Below, one piece after another: positions 31,657-40,485 of a DNA stretch of 64,000 nucleotides (position 1 is its first letter; every line of letters starts with the position of its first letter). The notes under the pieces are model-generated. The model saw only the letters and a list, made by a program, of their open reading frames with translations, searched no databases and was not told the DNA's origin. A program made the translations under genes and the position numbers. The stretch comes from Aromatoleum toluvorans (GTDB lineage: Bacteria; Pseudomonadota; Gammaproteobacteria; Burkholderiales; Rhodocyclaceae): contig NZ_WTVN01000021.1 in assembly GCF_012910905.1 (NCBI RefSeq), positions 25,169 through 89,168 on the forward strand. The letters run 5' to 3'.

Positions 31657-31748
31657 GGATTTTGGAGGGAGCACCGAGGAGAGCTTGGTTCGTGCCTGCG
31701 TGAACCACCCCGCGATCCGGCGCCCTCTGCCGGGCAGGCGCTCGGGCG

Positions 31749-31767
31749 GGCGCCCCGCCGGGGCGCC
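31749..31767. terminator. GC-rich hairpin between convergent putA regulator and fbp
   Basis: GGCGCCCC (31749-31756), GCC loop, GGGGCGCC (31760-31767) forms a perfect 8-bp stem 11 bp from the fbp stop in a convergent gap. It lacks a T-run on either strand, so it could be a weak bidirectional terminator or an mRNA-stabilising end. Confidence 0.35.
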
Positions 31768-31777
31768 TTCGCCCAAC

Positions 31778-32779
31778 TCAGGCTTCCAGGTGGTACTTCG
31801 TCACCCGCTCCACTTCCGCCGCCGAGCCGAGAACCACCGGCACGCGCTGGTGCAGCTTGCTGGGCTGAACATCGAGGATCCGTTCGCGCCCCGTTGTCGC
31901 CGCGCCGCCGGCCTGCTCGACGATCATCGCCATCGGGTTCGCCTCGTACATCAGGCGCAGCTTTCCGCCCTTGTCGCGGCACTTCTCGTCGAGCGGATAC
32001 ATGAAGACGCCGCCGCGGGTCAGGATGCGATGTACGTCCGCGACCATCGACGCCACCCAGCGCATGTTGAAATCCTTGCCGCGCGGCCCGGTCTTGCCCG
32101 CCTGCAGCTCGGCGACGTAACGTTGCACCGGCGGCTCCCAGAAGCGCGCGTTCGACGCGTTGATCGCAAACTCCTGCGTCTCGCTCGGCACCGTCATGAA
32201 CGGATGCGTGTAGATGAAGCTGCCCATCTCGCGGTCCAGCGTGAAGCCATGCACGCCGTTGCCCACGGTCAGGATCAGCAGCGTCGACGGCCCGTACAGC
32301 GCATACCCCGCGGCGACCTGCTCGCGGCCCGGCTGCAGGAAGTTCTGCTCCGTCGGCTCGCCCTCCCCCTCGGGATTGCGCAGCACCGAAAAGATCGTGC
32401 CGACCGAGATGTTCACGTCGATGTTCGACGAACCGTCGAGCGGATCGAACAGCAGCAGGTAGCCGCCCTTCGGATAGTCGAAGGGGATCTGGTGCACCTC
32501 CTCCACCTCCTCGGAGGCCATCGCCGCGAGGTGGCCGCCCCACTCGTTGGCCTGCAGCAGGATCTCGTTCGCGATCACGTCCAGCTTCTTCTGGGCCTCG
32601 CCCTGCACGTTGTCGGTACCGGCTTCGCCCAGCACCCCGGCCAGCGCGCCCTTCGACACATTGACGCTGATCGCCTTCACCGCGCGGGCGACGACCTCGA
32701 TCAGCAGACGCAGCTCGGGCGTGGTCCGGCCCGCGCGCTGCTGCTCGATCAGGAACTGGGTTAGCGTGACGCGTCGCAT
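31778..32779 (-). CDS. fbp: Fructose-1,6-bisphosphatase class I
   Basis: A 333-residue gluconeogenic enzyme converting fructose-1,6-bisphosphate to fructose-6-phosphate. It has the metal-binding signature [12 protein letters not shown] (about 112-122), [12 protein letters not shown], and [20 protein letters not shown] with the substrate-binding lysines. The ATG at 32779 is supported by AAGGAG 8 nt upstream. Together with acetate uptake it fits growth on gluconeogenic carbon. It diverges from dadA. Confidence 0.97.
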   Translation of the reverse strand: MRRVTLTQFLIEQQRAGRTTPELRLLIEVVARAVKAISVNVSKGALAGVLGEAGTDNVQGEAQKKLDVIANEILLQANEWGGHLAAMASEEVEEVHQIPFDYPKGGYLLLFDPLDGSSNIDVNISVGTIFSVLRNPEGEGEPTEQNFLQPGREQVAAGYALYGPSTLLILTVGNGVHGFTLDREMGSFIYTHPFMTVPSETQEFAINASNARFWEPPVQRYVAELQAGKTGPRGKDFNMRWVASMVADVHRILTRGGVFMYPLDEKCRDKGGKLRLMYEANPMAMIVEQAGGAATTGRERILDVQPSKLHQRVPVVLGSAAEVERVTKYHLEA

Positions 32780-32968
32780 GAATTTGACTCCTTTTGGCTC
32801 CGGCCGGGCCGGATTGCAGATGGTGGTGCAAAGCGGAAAGGACGGATTATCCCGCGTACCGCCGCCGAGCGCATCAAGATCCGCGCCCCGTCCCGCGCGA
32901 AGGGGGTTATGATCACCGTTCGGCGGGCCTCCCCGCAGCGGCGGCGTCCGCAAAAGTCCATCACACCT

Positions 32969-34231
32969 ATGCGCGTTCTGGTTCTCGGCGCCGGCGTCAC
33001 CGGCGTCACCACCGCCTGGTACCTCGCCAGGGCGGGATTCGAAGTCAGCGTCGTCGATCGCGAACCCCAGGCGGCGCTGGAAACCAGCCGTGCCAACGGC
33101 GGCCAGATCTCCATCAGCCACCCCGAGCCGTGGGCGAACCCCGGCGCCCCGCTCACCGCGCTGCGCTGGCTCGGGCGCGAGGACGCCCCGCTCCTCTTCC
33201 GCCCGCACGCCGACAGCGCCCAGTGGCGCTGGGCGTTCGCCTTCCTGCGCGAATGCCTGCCCGGGCGCACCCGGCGCAACACGGCGGCGATCGCCAGCCT
33301 CGCCGTGCATAGCGGCCGGATGCTGCGGGCGCTACGCGCCGACACCGGCCTCGCTTACGACCACCTCGAACGGGGCATCCTGCACCTTTTCTTCACGCCG
33401 GCCGAGTTTGCGCACGCCCGCGGACGCGTCGATGAGCTCGCCGAATACGGCATCCTCGCACGCGCCTGCGATGCCGACGAATGCGTGGCCCTCGAACCGG
33501 CACTCGCCGGTGCGCGGCCGCAGATAGCCGGCGGGCTGTATGCTCCCGGCGACGAATCCGGCGACGCCTGCCGCTTCACGCAGGCGCTCGCGCGGCGCGC
33601 GGAAGAAGCCGGTGTGCGCTTTCATTACGACACGACGATCACCGGCCTGTCATGCACGCACGGCGCCATCGACGCGGTCGCAGTGCGCGACGCGCAGGGC
33701 CGCGCCGGGGCCCTCATCGCCGACGCCTACGTCGTCTGCCTCGGCAGCTACGGCCGCGCCCTCGTCGCCCCCTTGGGCGAGACCCTGCCGATCTATCCGG
33801 TCAAGGGCTACTCGATCACCGCGCCCGTGGCCGATCCTGCGCGCGCGCCCAGCGTCAGCATCACCGACGAATCGCGCCGCATCGTCTGCTCGCGCCTCGG
33901 CGACCGGCTTCGCGTGGCCGGCACCGCGGAGCTCAACGGCTTCGACACCCGCATCAACGCGACACGCTGCCAGGCCATCCTGGACTGGGTCGAAGCGCGC
34001 TTCCCCGGCGCCGCCGACCTCACGCGCGCCGAGCCCTGGACCGGCCTGCGCCCGGCGACGCCCGGCAACATCCCGCTGATCGGACGCAGCCGCATTTCCC
34101 GCCTCTGGTACAACACCGGTCACGGCACGCTCGGCTGGACGCTGGCCTGCGGCTCCGCGAGCGCCCTCGCCGACCTCATGTCCGGCCGCCGCCCGCCGGT
34201 CGAGCACTTCCCCTTCCTCGCGGGGCGGTGA
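32969..34231 (+). CDS. dadA: D-amino acid dehydrogenase (DadA family, FAD-dependent)
   Basis: A 420-residue flavoprotein with the N-terminal FAD motif [21 protein letters not shown] (Rossmann GxGxxG), the family marker [21 protein letters not shown], and the C-terminal [16 protein letters not shown] and [16 protein letters not shown]. It oxidises D-amino acids to 2-oxo acids, feeding electrons to the respiratory chain. Length fits DadA (about 420-432). The usual partner alanine racemase gene dadX is not adjacent. ATG 32969 places the Rossmann fold at the N-terminus. Confidence 0.92.
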   Translation: MRVLVLGAGVTGVTTAWYLARAGFEVSVVDREPQAALETSRANGGQISISHPEPWANPGAPLTALRWLGREDAPLLFRPHADSAQWRWAFAFLRECLPGRTRRNTAAIASLAVHSGRMLRALRADTGLAYDHLERGILHLFFTPAEFAHARGRVDELAEYGILARACDADECVALEPALAGARPQIAGGLYAPGDESGDACRFTQALARRAEEAGVRFHYDTTITGLSCTHGAIDAVAVRDAQGRAGALIADAYVVCLGSYGRALVAPLGETLPIYPVKGYSITAPVADPARAPSVSITDESRRIVCSRLGDRLRVAGTAELNGFDTRINATRCQAILDWVEARFPGAADLTRAEPWTGLRPATPGNIPLIGRSRISRLWYNTGHGTLGWTLACGSASALADLMSGRRPPVEHFPFLAGR

Positions 34232-34320
34232 GCCGGCCGGGCCGCGCGCCGGCATTTCGCTGCAACGAAACGGTCACGCCGATGACCTAGATTGGGGGCC
34301 TGGCTCACCGGACCCGGCCC

Positions 34321-35517
34321 ATGAACATCCTGATGATCTCTGACGTGTATTTCCCGCGCATCAACGGCGTGAGCACGTCGATCCAGACCTTCCGCCACGC
34401 GCTGGCGGCGCAGGGCGTCACCAGCACCCTGATCGCCCCCGACTATCCCGGCGCGCCACCCGACGACGCAGCGCTCGACATCGTGCGCGTGCCGTCGCGC
34501 TACCTGCCCTTCGATCCCGAGGACCGCGTCATGCGGGCGGGCGCGGTCCGCGCGCTGGCCGAGCGCCTGCGCACGTGCAACTACGACCTCGTGCACATCC
34601 ACACGCCCTTCGTCGCCCACTACGCCGGACGCGCCCTCGCGCGCGAGCTCGGGCTGCCCTGCATCTCGACCTATCACACCTTCTTCGAGGAATATCTCTT
34701 CCACTACGTGCGCTTCCTGCCGCGCGCGACGCTGCGCCTACTCGCGCGCCACTTCACGCGCAGCCAGTGCAACGACATGGACGCCGTCGTCGTGCCGTCC
34801 AGCGCGATGGAGCGCGTCCTCGCCGGCTACGGCGTCACCCGGCCGCGCGAAATCCTGCCGACCGGCCTGCCCGCGGAACAGTTCGTCGGCGGAGATGGCA
34901 TCGCCTTCCGCGAGCGTCACGGTATCGCGCCCGACCGGCAGGTGCTGCTGTACGTCGGACGGGTCGCCCACGAGAAGAACATCGGCCTGCTGATCGGGAT
35001 GGTCGACGAACTGCGCAAGCCCCACCCTGCGGTGCTGCTGCTGATCACCGGCGAAGGCCCCGCGGTTAGTGCGCTACGTGCCGAAGTGCAGCGGCGACGC
35101 CTCGAACGGCATGTGTGCTTCCTCGGTTACCTCGACCGCGGCACCGAGCTCCACGACTGCTATCGCGCCGCCGACCTCTTCGTGTTCGCGTCCCGCACGG
35201 AAACGCAGGGACTAGTGCTGCTGGAAGCGATGGCGCTGGGCACCCCCGTGGTCGCGATTGCGGCCATGGGCACGCACGACATCCTCGATCCGCAGTGCGG
35301 CGCGCGCATCGCCCCGGACGATGCGCCGGGGTTCGCGGCCGTGGTTGGCGACCTGCTGAACGACCGGGCCGGTCTCGACCGGATGGGGAACGAGGCGCGC
35401 GACTACGCGCGCCGCTGGCGTGCCGACGAGATGGCCGCACGGCTCGCGCAGGTGTACCGCCAGCATGCGAATGCAGCGGCGCAGACCGGCTACTCACCGG
35501 CCGCGCAGCTGCCCTGA
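34321..35517 (+). CDS. GT4-family glycosyltransferase
   Basis: A 398-residue GT-B fold glycosyltransferase with the N-terminal MISDVYFPRINGVSTSIQTF, HIHTPFVAHYAGRALARE, ISTYHTFFEEYLFHYV, the sugar-nucleotide half VLLYVGRVAHEKNIGLLI, and the EX7E motif ETQGLVLLEAMALG. The N-terminal pattern resembles diacylglycerol or phosphatidylinositol glucosyl/mannosyltransferases of the GT4 family, so a lipid acceptor is plausible; donor and acceptor cannot be read from sequence. It stands alone, 89 bp behind dadA. Confidence 0.85.
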   Translation: MNILMISDVYFPRINGVSTSIQTFRHALAAQGVTSTLIAPDYPGAPPDDAALDIVRVPSRYLPFDPEDRVMRAGAVRALAERLRTCNYDLVHIHTPFVAHYAGRALARELGLPCISTYHTFFEEYLFHYVRFLPRATLRLLARHFTRSQCNDMDAVVVPSSAMERVLAGYGVTRPREILPTGLPAEQFVGGDGIAFRERHGIAPDRQVLLYVGRVAHEKNIGLLIGMVDELRKPHPAVLLLITGEGPAVSALRAEVQRRRLERHVCFLGYLDRGTELHDCYRAADLFVFASRTETQGLVLLEAMALGTPVVAIAAMGTHDILDPQCGARIAPDDAPGFAAVVGDLLNDRAGLDRMGNEARDYARRWRADEMAARLAQVYRQHANAAAQTGYSPAAQLP

Positions 35518-35553
35518 CGAGACTACCCGGCGGCTGAAACTACCTGATGCAGA

Positions 35554-36012
35554 TTACTTGATGACCTTCAGGTGGCTGCGGGCGGCGCCTCGCCCCCCGG
35601 CGGGGGGCGTATCCGGCCCGCCGTCGTCCGTGCCGCCGGCGCCGGCGTCGGGAGCGGCGTCGGCCGGCTCGCCCTCTTCCGCCAGCGCATCGGCCTCGGC
35701 AATCTCGGGTTCGAACGCCATGCCGTGACCGTTCTCGCGTGCATAGATCGCGAGCACGTTGGCCACCGGCAGCGACAGCGCGTGCGCCACGCCGCCGAAG
35801 CGCGCCTGGAAGGTGATCAGGTCGTTACCCATCACCAGATGGTTGGTCGCATCCGGCGCGAGATTGAGCACGATCTGGCCGTCGCGCGCATAGCCCGGCG
35901 GGACGACCGTACGCTCATCGACGGCCACCGCGACGTAGGGCGTGAAGCCCTGATCCAGACACCAGTCGTAGATGGCCCGGACCAGGTAGGGTTTGGTGGA
36001 TACCTTGCTCAT
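35554..36012 (-). CDS. sspB: ClpXP protease specificity-enhancing factor SspB
   Basis: A 152-residue adaptor that tethers ssrA-tagged proteins to ClpXP. The folded substrate-binding part (1-115) includes KPYLVRAIYDWCLDQGFTPY and VVPPGYARDGQIVLNL. An acidic Ala/Gly/Pro-rich flexible linker follows, and the ClpX-binding tail SHLKVIK ends the protein as in E. coli (LRVVK type). It follows sspA by 24 bp, the usual sspA-sspB pair. Confidence 0.95.
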   Translation of the reverse strand: MSKVSTKPYLVRAIYDWCLDQGFTPYVAVAVDERTVVPPGYARDGQIVLNLAPDATNHLVMGNDLITFQARFGGVAHALSLPVANVLAIYARENGHGMAFEPEIAEADALAEEGEPADAAPDAGAGGTDDGGPDTPPAGGRGAARSHLKVIK

Positions 36013-36036
36013 GGATTACGCGGGCCTCGCCGTGCG

Positions 36037-36636
36037 TCAGCGACGCATGACCTTTTCGGACGGCGTCAGGGCGTCGATGAAGCCCTGGCGGCTGAAAATG
36101 CGCTCGGCGTACTTCATGAGGTTCGCCGCGGCCTTCGGCAGTTCGATGCCGTAGTGCTCGAGGCGCCACAGCAGCGGAGCGATCGCGACGTCGAGCATCG
36201 AGAACTCGTCGCCGAGCATGAACTTCTGCTTGGCGAAGATCGGCGCGAGCTGGACCAGCTGATCGCGCACGTGGGCGCGGCTCTTGTCGACGATGCCCTT
36301 CTGGTTCTTTTCCAGCGCGTCGATGTGCGAGAACAGCTCGTGCTCGAAGGTGTGCAGCAGCTGGCGGGCGCGGGCGCGCATGATCGGGTCGGGCGGCATC
36401 AGCTGCGGATGCGGAAAACGCTCGTCGATGTACTCGTTGATGATGTTCGATTCGTACAGGACGAGGTCGCGGTCCACCAGCACCGGCACCCGGTTGTACG
36501 GATTGATGACGGCAATATCTTCCGGTTTGTTGTAGAGATCGACGTCGATGACCTCGAAGTCCATCCCTTTTTCGAACAGCACGATCCGGCAGCGATGACT
36601 GAACGGATCGGTGGTGCCGGAATACAGGTTCATCAT
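36037..36636 (-). CDS. sspA: Stringent starvation protein A (SspA)
   Basis: A 199-residue glutathione-transferase-fold protein that binds RNA polymerase in enteric bacteria and alters stress transcription. It shows the thioredoxin-like MNLYSGTTDPFSHRCRIVLF, INPYNRVPVLVDRDLVLYES and the helical second domain (FHTFEH-like LHTFEHELFSHID). It has no catalytic glutathione-transferase tyrosine pattern, as usual for SspA. The upstream petABC operon on the same strand ends in a clear terminator, so sspAB is probably a separate unit. Confidence 0.95.
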   Translation of the reverse strand: MMNLYSGTTDPFSHRCRIVLFEKGMDFEVIDVDLYNKPEDIAVINPYNRVPVLVDRDLVLYESNIINEYIDERFPHPQLMPPDPIMRARARQLLHTFEHELFSHIDALEKNQKGIVDKSRAHVRDQLVQLAPIFAKQKFMLGDEFSMLDVAIAPLLWRLEHYGIELPKAAANLMKYAERIFSRQGFIDALTPSEKVMRR

Positions 36637-36652
36637 GGTGTTGCAGCTCCCG

Positions 36653-36693
36653 ATACAAAAACAAAGCGCACCACGCGGGGTTCGCGTGGTGCG
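36653..36693 (-). terminator. Intrinsic terminator of petABC
   Basis: A perfect stem (GCACCACGCG at 36668-36677, CGCGTGGTGC at 36683-36692, extendable by one pair) with a 5-nt loop is followed on the minus strand by TTTGTTTTTGTATC. It begins 38 bp past the petC stop and separates petABC from sspAB. Confidence 0.85.
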
Positions 36694-36730
36694 TCAGACT
36701 TCAAGGCAGCGAATCAGTTCGCGCCGACGT

Positions 36731-37483
36731 TCAATGAACGTCCTTCCAGTAGTTCTTCTTCAGCGCGAAGCTGAGTGCGAACAGGCCGGCGAGGAAGATC
36801 AGCACGACGACACCGATCGTCTTGCGCTTCTCGGCCACCGGCTCGCCCATCCACACGAGGAAGGAGACCAGGTCGGCGACGGTCTTGTCATACTCCTGCG
36901 CCGACAGCTTGCCGGGCTTCGCCAGTTCGAGCTCGATCGACTTGACGCCGTCGTGCTCGCTGATCTTGGCGATCTGCTCGCCCTGCAGCTCCCACAGCAC
37001 GTGCGGCATGCCGACGTTCTCGAACACCTTGTTGTTCCAGCCCGTCGGACGGTTCGGGTCGCGGTAGAACTGGCGCAGGTAGGTGTACAGCCAGTCGGCG
37101 CCGCTACCGAACTCCGACGCGCGCTGACGCGCGATCAGGGTCAGGTCGGGCGGGGTCGCGCCGAACCAGGCCTTCTGCTCCTTCGGGCTGGCCGAGATCT
37201 TCATCAGGTCGCCGACGCGCTCGCCCGTAAACATCAGGTTGTCGCGGATCTCCTGCTCGGTGAGGCCGATCTGCGTCAGCGTGTTGTAGCGGACGAAGCT
37301 CGCGCTGTGGCAGTTCATGCAGTAGTTGACGAAGGTCTTGGCGCCCGCCTGCAGCGCAGCCGGGTCCTTGCTCACCGGCGCCTTGTCGAGGTGCAGCACC
37401 GCGCCGGCGGCCAGCGCCAGCGTCGGCGCGAACAGCGCCGCAGCGGCCAGGCGCTTCAGGGTCTTGATTACGCTAATAGTCAT
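36731..37483 (-). CDS. petC: Cytochrome c1 of the bc1 complex
   Basis: A 250-residue heme c subunit. The signal sequence (LKRLAAAALFAPTLALAAGA) is followed by the heme-binding CMNCH in NYCMNCHSASFVRYN, and a C-terminal membrane anchor TIGVVVLIFLAGLFALSFAL ends in KKNYWKDVH. It accepts electrons from the Rieske protein and reduces a soluble cytochrome c. It overlaps petB by 4 bp (ATGA) as last gene of petABC. Confidence 0.97.
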   Translation of the reverse strand: MTISVIKTLKRLAAAALFAPTLALAAGAVLHLDKAPVSKDPAALQAGAKTFVNYCMNCHSASFVRYNTLTQIGLTEQEIRDNLMFTGERVGDLMKISASPKEQKAWFGATPPDLTLIARQRASEFGSGADWLYTYLRQFYRDPNRPTGWNNKVFENVGMPHVLWELQGEQIAKISEHDGVKSIELELAKPGKLSAQEYDKTVADLVSFLVWMGEPVAEKRKTIGVVVLIFLAGLFALSFALKKNYWKDVH

Positions 37484-38748
37484 TTGGAAGTCACCCTATC
37501 CGGTTCGGGTTTGCACTTGTCGATTTTGCTGTACCAGGGCATCGCCAGGAAGAAGGCGAAATAGATCACCGAGCAGATCTGCGACACCAGCGTGCGACCG
37601 GCGGTCGGCGGCAGCACACCGAGGTAGCCGAGGATGAAGAAGGCGACGACGAAGACCGCGAGGATGCCCTTGAACAGGCCGCCCTTGTAGCGGATCGACT
37701 TCACCGGGCTGCGGTCGAGCCACGGCAGGAAGGCGATGATGACGACCGAGGCGCCCATCGCGACCACGCCCCAGAACTTCGCGTCGATGCCGAACAGCGG
37801 GTAGGTGACCGCGCGCAGGATCGAGTAGAAGGGCGTGAAGTACCACACCGGAGCGATGTGCGGCGGGGTCTTCAGCGGGTCGGCCGGGATGAAGTTGTTG
37901 TATTCGAGGAAGTAGCCGCCGCCTTCCGGCGCGAAGAACACGATCGCCGAGAAGAAGATCAGGAAGCCGACCACGCCGACGATGTCCTTCACCGTGTAGT
38001 ACGGGTGGAAGGGGATGCCGTCGAGCGGGATGCCGTTGGCGTCCTTCTTCTTCTTGATCTCGACGCCGTCGGGGTTGTTCGAGCCGACTTCGTGCAGCGC
38101 GACGATGTGCGCGAGCACCAGGCCGATCAGCACCAGCGGCACGGCGATGACGTGGAAGGAGAAGAAGCGGTTGAGCGTGGCGTCGGACACGACGAAGTCG
38201 CCGCGGATCACGAGCGACAGGTCGGGACCGATGACCGGGATCGCCGAGAACAGGTTCACGATGACCTGCGCGCCCCAGAACGACATCTGGCCCCACGGCA
38301 GCAGATAGCCCATGAAGGCTTCGGCCATCAGCGCGAGGAAGATCAGGGTGCCGAAGATCCAGATCAGTTCGCGCGGCTTGCGGTAGGAACCGTAAAGCAG
38401 GCCGCGGAACATGTGCAGATACACGACGATGAAGAACGCCGAGGCGCCGGTCGAGTGCAGGTAGCGGATCAGCCAGCCGCCCGGCACTTCGCGCATGATG
38501 TACTCGACGCTGGCGAACGCGACCGGGATGCCGGAGGCGTTGAGCGAGGCGTCGGGCTTGTAGTGCATGACCAGGAAGATGCCGGTCAGGATCTGGATCA
38601 CCAGCACCAGCAGCGCGAGCGAGCCGAAGAAGTACCAGAAGTTGAAGTTCTTGGGCGCGTAGTACTCGGACAGGTGCGCCTTCCAGGTCGACGTCAGCGG
38701 GAAGCGCTCATCGACCCAGTTGAGCAGTTGTTGTGATTTTGTGGTCAT
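37480..38748 (-). CDS. petB: Cytochrome b of the bc1 complex
   Basis: A 422-residue integral membrane subunit with eight helices, the four heme-ligating histidines (HSTGASAFFIVVYLH and SFHVIAVPLVLIGLVLAH) and the Qo-site loop. The Qo motif reads PVWY (HIAPVWYFTPFY) rather than PEWY; PVWY occurs naturally in other beta- and gammaproteobacteria. Only 3 bp separate it from petA, and its stop overlaps petC. It oxidises ubiquinol and pumps protons by the Q cycle. Confidence 0.98.
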   Translation of the reverse strand: MTTKSQQLLNWVDERFPLTSTWKAHLSEYYAPKNFNFWYFFGSLALLVLVIQILTGIFLVMHYKPDASLNASGIPVAFASVEYIMREVPGGWLIRYLHSTGASAFFIVVYLHMFRGLLYGSYRKPRELIWIFGTLIFLALMAEAFMGYLLPWGQMSFWGAQVIVNLFSAIPVIGPDLSLVIRGDFVVSDATLNRFFSFHVIAVPLVLIGLVLAHIVALHEVGSNNPDGVEIKKKKDANGIPLDGIPFHPYYTVKDIVGVVGFLIFFSAIVFFAPEGGGYFLEYNNFIPADPLKTPPHIAPVWYFTPFYSILRAVTYPLFGIDAKFWGVVAMGASVVIIAFLPWLDRSPVKSIRYKGGLFKGILAVFVVAFFILGYLGVLPPTAGRTLVSQICSVIYFAFFLAMPWYSKIDKCKPEPDRVTSK

Positions 38749-38751
38749 CGC

Positions 38752-39345
38752 TTAGGCCTTTGAGTCGTCACCGATGAGGATCTTCGTATCGGAAAGGTAC
38801 TTGTGCGGCGGAATTTCGAGGTTGTCCGGCGCCGGCATGCTCTTGTACACGCGGCCCGACAGGTCGAAGCGCGAACCATGACAGGGACACAGGAAGCCGC
38901 CGTGCCAGTCATCACCCATGCCGCTTTCGGCGCCGACCTTGAACTTCTCGCTCGGCGAGCAGCCCAGGTGCGTGCAGATGCCGACGGCAACGAGGTACTC
39001 GGGCTTGATCGAGCGGGTCTTGTTCTTGGCGTACTCCGGCTGCATCTGCTTGTTGGACTCCGGATCGCTCACGACGCTCTCGGTCTGGTCGAGCGAAGCC
39101 AGCATTTCGGGGGTCCGGCGCAGAATCCACACCGGCTTGCCACGCCATTCAACCGTCATCATCTCGCCCGGCGCCAGCTTGCCGACATCCGCCTCGACCG
39201 GAGCACCTGCAGCCTTCGCACGCTCGGACGGCGTCAGACTGGCGACGAACGGCACAGCCGTCGCCACGGCAGCCACGCCACCGGCGGCCGACGTCGCGAC
39301 CAGCAGCTGCCTGCGGCCACTGTCCATCTTCTGATCCACGCTCAT
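38752..39345 (-). CDS. petA: Ubiquinol-cytochrome c reductase Rieske iron-sulfur subunit
   Basis: A 197-residue subunit. An N-terminal twin-arginine-type sequence (SGRRQLLVATSAAGGVAAVA) also acts as membrane anchor. The [2Fe-2S] ligands are in CTHLGCSPSEKF and CPCHGSRFDLSGRV. The ATG at 39345 gives the family length and has AGG at suitable distance; an upstream GTG at 39402 is less likely. It is the first gene of petABC. Confidence 0.97.
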   Translation of the reverse strand: MSVDQKMDSGRRQLLVATSAAGGVAAVATAVPFVASLTPSERAKAAGAPVEADVGKLAPGEMMTVEWRGKPVWILRRTPEMLASLDQTESVVSDPESNKQMQPEYAKNKTRSIKPEYLVAVGICTHLGCSPSEKFKVGAESGMGDDWHGGFLCPCHGSRFDLSGRVYKSMPAPDNLEIPPHKYLSDTKILIGDDSKA

Positions 39346-39540
39346 GACCTCATCCCTGAAAAGAACCCCGTTTCGGGTACAAAAACCGCGGGATTCTAGC
39401 AAAAATCACGTTACTAAAAAAGGGGGAATGCCAATATCATGCCAATGACATTGGTTTCGGGCGCGCCGGTGCGCGGCGCGGCGGCTCGCACGACGGTCGT
39501 ATGCTGCAGCGCAGCTTCTGCGCCGCAGCAAACTGCCTGA

Positions 39541-40137
39541 TTACAGGGCGCGCCGCTCGACGAGGGCCTGCGCGATCGTGCCCGTGTCGGTGTGCTCGAG
39601 TTCGCCGCCGACGGGCACGCCGCGCGACAGGCGGCTCACCTTCACGCCGCGCGCGGCGAGCAGTTCGGCGATGACGTGGGCGGTGGCTTCGCCTTCGTTG
39701 GTGAAGTTGGTCGCGAGGATCACCTCGCCGACCGCGCCGTCGGCCGCGCGCGCGAGCAGCTTGTCGAGCCGCAGTTCGCGCGGGCCGATGCCGTCGAGCG
39801 GCGACAGGCGACCCATCAGCACGTAGTACAGGCCGTTGTAGACCTGGGTCTGCTCCATCATCGCGAGGTCCGCCGGCATCTCGACGACGCACAGCAGCGA
39901 ATGGTCGCGCTGCGGATTGGCGCAGCGCTGGCAGACGTCGGTCTCGGAGAAGGTGTTGCAGCGTTCGCAGTGGCGCAGCACTTCGAGCGCGTGCGCGAGC
40001 GCCCGCGCGAGCCGGCCGGCGCCGCGCTGGTCCCGCTGCAACAGGTGATAGGCCATGCGCTGCGCCGACTTCGGGCCGACGCCGGGCAGCGCGCGCAGGG
40101 CTTCGATCAGGTCGTCGAGACTGGAGGGGGAACTCAT
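39541..40137 (-). CDS. recR: Recombination mediator RecR
   Basis: A 198-residue protein of the RecFOR pathway that helps load RecA at gaps. It shows the helix-hairpin-helix [20 protein letters not shown], a zinc finger [16 protein letters not shown] and a Toprim domain ([28 protein letters not shown]). Its start shares one base with the ybaB stop (TGATG), in the conserved dnaX-ybaB-recR order. Confidence 0.97.
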   Translation of the reverse strand: MSSPSSLDDLIEALRALPGVGPKSAQRMAYHLLQRDQRGAGRLARALAHALEVLRHCERCNTFSETDVCQRCANPQRDHSLLCVVEMPADLAMMEQTQVYNGLYYVLMGRLSPLDGIGPRELRLDKLLARAADGAVGEVILATNFTNEGEATAHVIAELLAARGVKVSRLSRGVPVGGELEHTDTGTIAQALVERRAL

Positions 40138-40460
40138 CAGAACGGGAGTTTCATCCCGGGCGGCAGGTTGAGGCCGGCCGTGAAGCCCGCCATCTTCTCC
40201 TGCGTGGTCGCCTCGGCGCGGCGCACGGCGTCGTTCATCGCGGCGGCGACGAGGTCTTCGAGCATTTCCTTGTCGTCCATCACCGAGGGATCGATCGTGA
40301 CGCGGCGAACGTCGTGCTTGCAGGTCATGAGGATCTTCACCATGCCGGCGCCCGCCTGCCCCTCGACTTCGACGAGGGCAAGCTGGTCCTGCATCTTCTT
40401 CATGTTTTCCTGCATCTGCTGGGCCTGCTTCATCAGGCCGGCAATTCCGCCTTTCATCAT
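40137..40460 (-). CDS. ybaB: YbaB/EbfC nucleoid-associated protein
   Basis: A 107-residue homodimeric DNA-binding protein with the Met/Gln-rich helix [18 protein letters not shown], a central beta-sheet and [15 protein letters not shown] at the C-terminus. It lies between dnaX (25 bp upstream) and recR (1-bp overlap), the usual bacterial order. It binds DNA with low sequence specificity. Confidence 0.95.
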   Translation of the reverse strand: MMKGGIAGLMKQAQQMQENMKKMQDQLALVEVEGQAGAGMVKILMTCKHDVRRVTIDPSVMDDKEMLEDLVAAAMNDAVRRAEATTQEKMAGFTAGLNLPPGMKLPF

Positions 40461-40485
40461 GGTGGAGTTCTCCGCAATCGGGGGT

